From positions 1 to 9,649 of the forward strand of contig CAKOHQ010000040.1 of the NCBI GenBank assembly GCA_934085875.1: DNA of 9,649 nt. The letters run 5' to 3'. Under the pieces are notes generated by a model. It was not told where the DNA came from, did no database searches, and saw nothing but the letters and a program-made list of their open reading frames with translations. The DNA is from an uncultured Bacilli bacterium. GTDB taxonomy: Bacteria; Bacillota_I; Bacilli_A; RF39; UBA660. Position 1 is the first letter of the stretch. Each line of letters starts with the position of its first letter. Positions 5,275 through 9,649 of the stretch are shown here, one piece after another. The translations under genes and the position numbers were made by a program.

Positions 5275-6120
5275 ATGAAAGAAACTAAAAAAATAAATAA
5301 AGGAATAATAACAGTGATAATTTTACTTATATTAGTTATATTAAGCCTTATAGGTTATATAATTTATGAAAAGATAAAAAGTGATAGAACCTTACAAAAT
5401 TCAAATAATATTACAACATCTAGTACAACAACAACTGAAAGTAATAAATTATCTGACAAAGAAATAGAAGAATACTTAAGTTATGTACCAATAAAACCAG
5501 AAACTGACTTAATTTCTAATTATAATGAATATTATGATTATGATGAAGATGCATATAGTGGTAAAATTGAAAACATAAATAACATAAATGAAAAATTATT
5601 ATTAGCATATGCATACAATAATGCAAAAGAAACTAATACTGAAGAAGAAATTACATCAAATATGTGTGGAGATAGTGTTAAATGTAGAGCTGATAAATAT
5701 GTATTAGAATCTGATTTAATTTCAGAAATGAAAAAAATGTACAATATTAACACAATTAACTCTAAATCATTTAAAATTCCAGGCGGAATTGTTGAACATA
5801 ACGAAAAATATTATGTAGCATTTATGAACTTAGGATCCTCTCCAATAAATAAAATTAATAAAGTTTTAAAGTATGAATTTAATAATAATAATTTAATAAT
5901 ATATGAAAAAGCTGGATTTATAGTTGATTTACAAGGAGAAATCTCTATTTTAAAAACTACAAATAAAAATGACATCACGAAGGAGGATCCATATACTAAT
6001 AAAGATGATGCTATTAAATATATAGAACAAAACATTAACGATTTTAATACATATAAACATACATTTAAATTAAATGAAAATAATAATTATTACTGGTATA
6101 GTACTGAATTAAGCAACTAA
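5275..6120 (+). CDS. Membrane-anchored extracytoplasmic protein of unknown function
   Basis: A 281-residue protein that I cannot assign to a family. The N-terminus is a short basic segment followed by one hydrophobic helix (about 10-31, rich in Ile, Leu and Val), with no cleavage site or lipobox, so it is probably an uncleaved signal anchor with the rest outside. A Ser/Thr-rich linker (44-55) leads into an acidic, Asn- and Tyr-rich domain. Two cysteines close together, Cys131 and Cys137 (CGDSVKC), could form a disulfide. A later part (about 165-230) looks beta-rich, with hydrophobic strands broken by Gly and Asn. The ATG is preceded by only a weak SD. The gene stands alone between the toxin-antitoxin locus and a converging addA, and its stop codon starts a terminator stem. 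A cell-surface role is all that can be inferred. Confidence 0.8.
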   Translation: MKETKKINKGIITVIILLILVILSLIGYIIYEKIKSDRTLQNSNNITTSSTTTTESNKLSDKEIEEYLSYVPIKPETDLISNYNEYYDYDEDAYSGKIENINNINEKLLLAYAYNNAKETNTEEEITSNMCGDSVKCRADKYVLESDLISEMKKMYNINTINSKSFKIPGGIVEHNEKYYVAFMNLGSSPINKINKVLKYEFNNNNLIIYEKAGFIVDLQGEISILKTTNKNDITKEDPYTNKDDAIKYIEQNINDFNTYKHTFKLNENNNYYWYSTELSN

Positions 6121-6158
6121 AAAAGTAAAGAAATAATTTAATAAATCTTTACTTTTTT
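6119..6158. terminator. Bidirectional terminator between the membrane protein gene and addA
   Basis: A 13-bp perfect inverted repeat (6119-6131 with 6146-6158) with a 14-base loop. It begins within the TAA stop of the plus-strand gene and carries T-runs on both strands (TTTTTT at the 3' end of either reading). It lies 22 bases past the end of the minus-strand addA. Confidence 0.8.
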
Positions 6159-6179
6159 CTTTTACTATAATATTAAATA

Positions 6180-9100
6180 TTACAACTCAACAAATTCATT
6201 ATTTATAATACTATATAAATATAAATTAACTTTCTTACCAAAACTATTTTCTATATAATTTTTATAACCATTTAATTGGTCAATATATTCTGGACTAGTC
6301 GTATTCATTAATTTATAATCTATAATATCAATATAATTATCATATTCTAACATTAAATCTATAATACCATGATATTTTTCATTACTATCTTCATATATAA
6401 ACTCATATTCTTTATAAATTTTTGCATTATTAACACTTTTCATAATATCATTACTTAATAATTTATTTACATAACTAATATCACTTTCATTTAAATTGCT
6501 AAAATCTGGATTTTTTAAATCAATACTTTCAAATAATTCATGCAAATATGTTCCTAACTCCATATTATTTTTAGTTGCATTATCTATTATATTCAAATTT
6601 TCTTTACTAAAATGTTTGTTAATAACTTCTTCTTTATCAACATTAATTTCTTTTATATTAATTTTATCTTCTATAATTTCAACATTATCACTAATATTAT
6701 ATGTTTTAACATTATTATATTCATGTGTTAAATTAATTGTATTCAAGTCAACATCAACAAAATAATTAGATACTCTAGAACGAATAGAAATAATTATATC
6801 TTTAAAACTCTTATATTTACTTCTTATTCTATTATCTATTACACCATTTGCCTCTACACCAAAACTATCTTCAGTATTAAAATTACCAACTATAATCATT
6901 TTTTCTTTAGCTCGTGTCACAGCAACATATAAAAGTCTTATTCTTTCACTTATATCCTCTTTTATATAATTATCCTTAACAATATATTTAGTAATAATAT
7001 CATCTAATCCCTCATTATTTATAGGAGTAATAATACCATATTTATTATCATATATTATTTTATCTTTTAAATCACTTAAATTAAAAGGTTTATCAAATCC
7101 ACTAAAATAACATATATGATACTCCAATCCTTTAGATTTATGTATTGTCATTATTTTAACAGTATTTCCACTAGTATCTGTCATATTTATTTTAATTTGT
7201 TTATCTTTACTAATAATATTATCCAAGTAATCACTAACATCTTCTATACCATATCCAATACTATCTAAATCTCCAAAAGTTTTATATAAATAATCTATTA
7301 TCATAGTTTTGTTATCTATATTGCCAACACTAATAAATTTGTTAATAACATCAAACTTATCAACAATATTTTCAAGTATTTCTTGATTACTCATACTATC
7401 AATACTTTTAACAATTTCATTACATTTTATAAATATTTCATTATCCATAAAATTATTATTTAAAAATATACTAAATATATCATCATCATTAAAATCACTT
7501 AAATAACTTCTTGCAACTGATACAAAACTATACTTAAAACTAGTATTATATTCTTTATTTTTAATTTTAACAATTAAATTAATTAAATTTTTTATTAAAT
7601 AAAGTTCATTCTCATTTACTATATTTTCATCTTTATATAAAGTAGTAGGTATACCAACATATTCAAATATCTTTTTATATAAATCAAAATTAGTAGTTCT
7701 ATCCATTAGAATAACAAAATCTTTATATTCAATATCTCTTAATATTTTTTCATCTTTATCAAATATTTGATATTTATTATTTATTTTATCTTTTATATCT
7801 TTTGCAATTAAAAATGCTTCTATCTCTTCTTTTTTATAACCAAGTTCTTTATCATATACATAATTATATATTTCTAAATTATTATTTTGATTAGTCTTTC
7901 CTTCTTCAATATATGTAGTATTACCAAATACCATATTATGACTTTCACTGTATTCTGCACCACCAATATAGTTATCCATAATTAAATTAAACATAATATT
8001 GATGTCATCTAATACTTCAAATCTACTTCTAAAGTTTTTAACTAAGTCTATTTTCATTCCACCATCATGTGCCATATATTTATCATATTTATTTTTAAAT
8101 AATAATGGATTAGCATTTCTAAATCTATATATACTTTGCTTAATATCTCCAACCATATATACATTATTATTACTTATTAAATTTATAAAACTTTCTTGTA
8201 AATCACTAGTATCTTGGTATTCATCTACACATATTTCATTAAAACTATTTATAAGTTCATCTCTAACTTCTTTGTTATTTTTAACTATATTAATAGCCAT
8301 AATACTTATATCATTAAATTCATATTTATTAATACTTCTCTTATATCTACTTATCCTAATATCTAATTCTTTAATTATATTTATTATTGCTTCAACATAA
8401 TCTTTGGTACTAACAAGATTGTTTTTAATATCAACTAGTGTATAATAACACATGTTATTTATATCTTTAATTATCTCACTTATTTCTTTCTTTATGCTTT
8501 TACCAAGTTCAGTAGCATTTCTTAATGGACTTAATTTAATATCATTTGAATTGTTTCTTATAGCATCATAATCATTTGACTTTAATAAAGTATCTAACTC
8601 TAAATAATATTTATCAATATATTTTCCATCAACTTCACTAGATAAACTTATTAATAATTTTTTTATAGTATTTATTTTTTCTAACAATAAATTAGTATAA
8701 TCAAACACAATACTATTTATAAAATTATCATTATAATAATTCTCTATATAGTTATTTAAATATTCATTTTTATTTTCTAATAAATCTATTTTACTATTTA
8801 TATTAAGTATTAATTCTTTTAACTTTTTATCATCTTTTACACATAATAAATCAACTAATTTTAAAAATAAAGCATTATTATTTTTATAGTTTTCTTCAAA
8901 TATATCTTCTAATATTTCTTCTTTTTTCAAATCTATTATACTAGAATCTATAATACTTATGTCATTACCTATATCAATTAAGTAATGATATTTTTTTACT
9001 ATTGAAAGTGCAAATGAATCAAATGTAGTAATATAAGCATTGTCAATATAATCTAATTCTTTTTTTAAACTAATATCATTTTCTGCTTCTTTTTTTATAG

Positions 9101-9308
9101 ATTTACGTATTCTATCTTTCATTTCATGAGCTGCATTATTAGTAAATGTTAGAATTAATAAATTTTTTATGCTTACTCCACTTTTTAATTTTCTAATAAC
9201 TCTTTCAGTTAAAACTGCAGTCTTACCACTGCCTGCTCCAGCAGATACAATTATATTTTGACCACATTCATTAATTGCAGTTTCTTGTTCTATTGTCCAT
9301 CTTGGCAT
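6180..9308 (-). CDS. addA: AddA-like ATP-dependent helicase-nuclease (double-strand break repair)
   Basis: A 1042-residue UvrD-type helicase fused to a C-terminal RecB-family nuclease. AddA works with AddB to resect double-strand breaks for RecA. The start MPRWTIEQ is typical. Helicase motifs: AGAGSGKT (23-30), LTFTNNAA (53-60), TTFDSF (94-99), VDEYQDTSD (361-369), VGDIKQSIYRFRNANP (386-401), NFRS (425-428), TIHKSKGLEY (721-730), RLLYVAVTRAKE (791-802). Nuclease motifs: GTYLHELFE with His923, GIIDL with Asp984, IDYK with Asp997 and Lys999, and QLNGY with Gln1011 and Tyr1015. All key residues are present. It is about 190 residues shorter than the B. subtilis protein. Start choice: the frame extends to a GTG at 9317, but AGGTGAT overlaps that codon and serves the ATG at 9308. 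Unusually, no addB lies directly upstream; a plus-strand gene does. Confidence 0.9.
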   Translation of the reverse strand: MPRWTIEQETAINECGQNIIVSAGAGSGKTAVLTERVIRKLKSGVSIKNLLILTFTNNAAHEMKDRIRKSIKKEAENDISLKKELDYIDNAYITTFDSFALSIVKKYHYLIDIGNDISIIDSSIIDLKKEEILEDIFEENYKNNNALFLKLVDLLCVKDDKKLKELILNINSKIDLLENKNEYLNNYIENYYNDNFINSIVFDYTNLLLEKINTIKKLLISLSSEVDGKYIDKYYLELDTLLKSNDYDAIRNNSNDIKLSPLRNATELGKSIKKEISEIIKDINNMCYYTLVDIKNNLVSTKDYVEAIINIIKELDIRISRYKRSINKYEFNDISIMAINIVKNNKEVRDELINSFNEICVDEYQDTSDLQESFINLISNNNVYMVGDIKQSIYRFRNANPLLFKNKYDKYMAHDGGMKIDLVKNFRSRFEVLDDINIMFNLIMDNYIGGAEYSESHNMVFGNTTYIEEGKTNQNNNLEIYNYVYDKELGYKKEEIEAFLIAKDIKDKINNKYQIFDKDEKILRDIEYKDFVILMDRTTNFDLYKKIFEYVGIPTTLYKDENIVNENELYLIKNLINLIVKIKNKEYNTSFKYSFVSVARSYLSDFNDDDIFSIFLNNNFMDNEIFIKCNEIVKSIDSMSNQEILENIVDKFDVINKFISVGNIDNKTMIIDYLYKTFGDLDSIGYGIEDVSDYLDNIISKDKQIKINMTDTSGNTVKIMTIHKSKGLEYHICYFSGFDKPFNLSDLKDKIIYDNKYGIITPINNEGLDDIITKYIVKDNYIKEDISERIRLLYVAVTRAKEKMIIVGNFNTEDSFGVEANGVIDNRIRSKYKSFKDIIISIRSRVSNYFVDVDLNTINLTHEYNNVKTYNISDNVEIIEDKINIKEINVDKEEVINKHFSKENLNIIDNATKNNMELGTYLHELFESIDLKNPDFSNLNESDISYVNKLLSNDIMKSVNNAKIYKEYEFIYEDSNEKYHGIIDLMLEYDNYIDIIDYKLMNTTSPEYIDQLNGYKNYIENSFGKKVNLYLYSIINNEFVEL

Positions 9309-9312
9309 ACTT

Positions 9313-9319
9313 ATCACCT
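9313..9319 (-). promoter_or_regulatory. Shine-Dalgarno site deciding the ATG start of addA
   Basis: AGGTGAT on the minus strand, four bases before the ATG at 9308. It overlaps the in-frame GTG at 9317, which is therefore unlikely to be the start. Confidence 0.65.
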
Positions 9320-9326
9320 ATAATTT

Positions 9327-9335
9327 ATTATATCA
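9327..9335 (-). promoter_or_regulatory. Extended -10 promoter candidate for addA
   Basis: The minus strand reads TGATATAAT, an extended -10 (TGN plus TATAAT). No good -35 is seen at 17 bases. A start near 9320 would leave only about 12 leader bases, just enough for the SD. Confidence 0.4.
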
Positions 9336-9370
9336 TGTATTTTACAATAAACTCTATCAAAAATCATATA

Positions 9371-9649
9371 ATGTTTTTTACAAATTTTAAAATTTATACA
9401 ATATATAAAATGATATTGATTGATAGTGATTTAGCATTTTTGTTAAATTATGAAACATTCAATTTAAATAAGGCAGTTAAAAGAAATATTAATAAGTTTG
9501 AAAAACAAGATTATTTTGAATTAACTAATAAAGAATATAATCAATTGATATTCCAAAATGGAATGACTAATAATGGTAGAGGTGGAAGAAAAAATAATCC
9601 AAAAGTTTTTTCAAAAGAAGGAATAAGAACATTAAGTACAATTTTAAGA
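9371..9649 (+). CDS. ORF6N-domain protein, N-terminal part (runs off the window)
   Basis: An open frame continuing past the window end. From about 9386 the translation reads KIYTI, then LIDSDLAFLLNYET, LNKAVKRNINKF, FELTNKE, then FQNG, GRGGRK and VFSKEGIRTLSTIL. This follows, block by block, the ORF6N domain (I-Y-T-I-R-G...V-L-D-D-L-A...V-K-R-N...F-x-L-T...R-G-G-R...F-T-x-x-G), a DNA-binding or antirepressor-type module common in phages and as lone genes in gut bacteria. The ATG at 9410 is too late because the conserved KIYTI lies before it. In-frame ATGs at 9371 and 9335 both include KIYTI; 9371 is chosen, but none has an SD. The usual Arg-Gly after IYTI is replaced by Tyr-Lys. The gene diverges from addA. 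Its function in the cell is unknown. Confidence 0.78.
   Translation, partial: MFFTNFKIYTIYKMILIDSDLAFLLNYETFNLNKAVKRNINKFEKQDYFELTNKEYNQLIFQNGMTNNGRGGRKNNPKVFSKEGIRTLSTILR

Noticed and set aside
5538..6035. Minus-strand open frames of 71 and 74 codons under the unknown membrane protein
   Set aside because: Low-complexity shadows of the AT-rich plus-strand gene, which has a coherent anchor, linker and domain layout.
6496..8400. Plus-strand frames of 89 and 133 codons opposite addA
   Set aside because: Their hydrophobic Leu/Ser/Ile-rich products are what the complement of Asn/Lys/Ile-rich addA codons gives; addA motifs lie on the other strand at the same place.
1..9649. Mycoplasma-type genetic code (TGA as Trp)
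   Set aside because: Long genes are uninterrupted under the standard code and Trp is written TGG, for example at residue 4 of addA.

Overview
The window is extremely AT-rich (roughly a fifth G+C by eye). It uses the standard bacterial code: TGG encodes Trp and long frames stay open. Shine-Dalgarno sites are strong (AGGAGGG, AGGTGAT, GAGGAGG). Together with a CadC/CadA metal operon and an AddA-type recombination nuclease, this suggests a low-GC Bacillota, perhaps one of the uncultivated gut Bacilli related to RF39. That placement is inference.

Layout, left to right. (1) 1-2239, + strand: the 3' part of a CadC/SmtB-type ArsR repressor overlaps a complete Zn/Cd/Pb P1B-type ATPase (cadA), forming a self-regulated metal-efflux operon. 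(2) 2390-2423: a 13-bp perfect stem separates it from the converging genes. (3) 2422-4650, - strand: a very compact UvrD/helicase IV-like SF1 helicase is followed by a membrane-anchored polysaccharide deacetylase, probably co-transcribed. (4) 4651-5274: 624 bases without a long ORF. The left part is AT-rich leader sequence. The right part looks like a complete type I toxin-antitoxin locus: a 29-residue hydrophobic peptide with its own promoter, strong SD and terminator, and a convergent antisense RNA with its own promoter and terminator overlapping the toxin 3' end. (5) 5275-6120, + strand: a membrane-anchored extracytoplasmic protein of unknown function. (6) 6119-6158: a second long stem serves as a shared terminator. 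(7) 6180-9308, - strand: an AddA-like helicase-nuclease, shorter than usual and with no addB next to it in the window. (8) 9371-9649, + strand: the start of an ORF6N-domain protein that runs off the end.

The main result of the hunt is the toxin-antitoxin locus at 4870-5192. Its two 26-28 base palindromic repeats act as the two convergent terminators. Its 5' leader can pair with its 3' region over 14 positions with one mismatch. The antisense promoter is interleaved with a candidate promoter for the downstream membrane protein. The remaining genes belong to known families, with some local oddities noted below.
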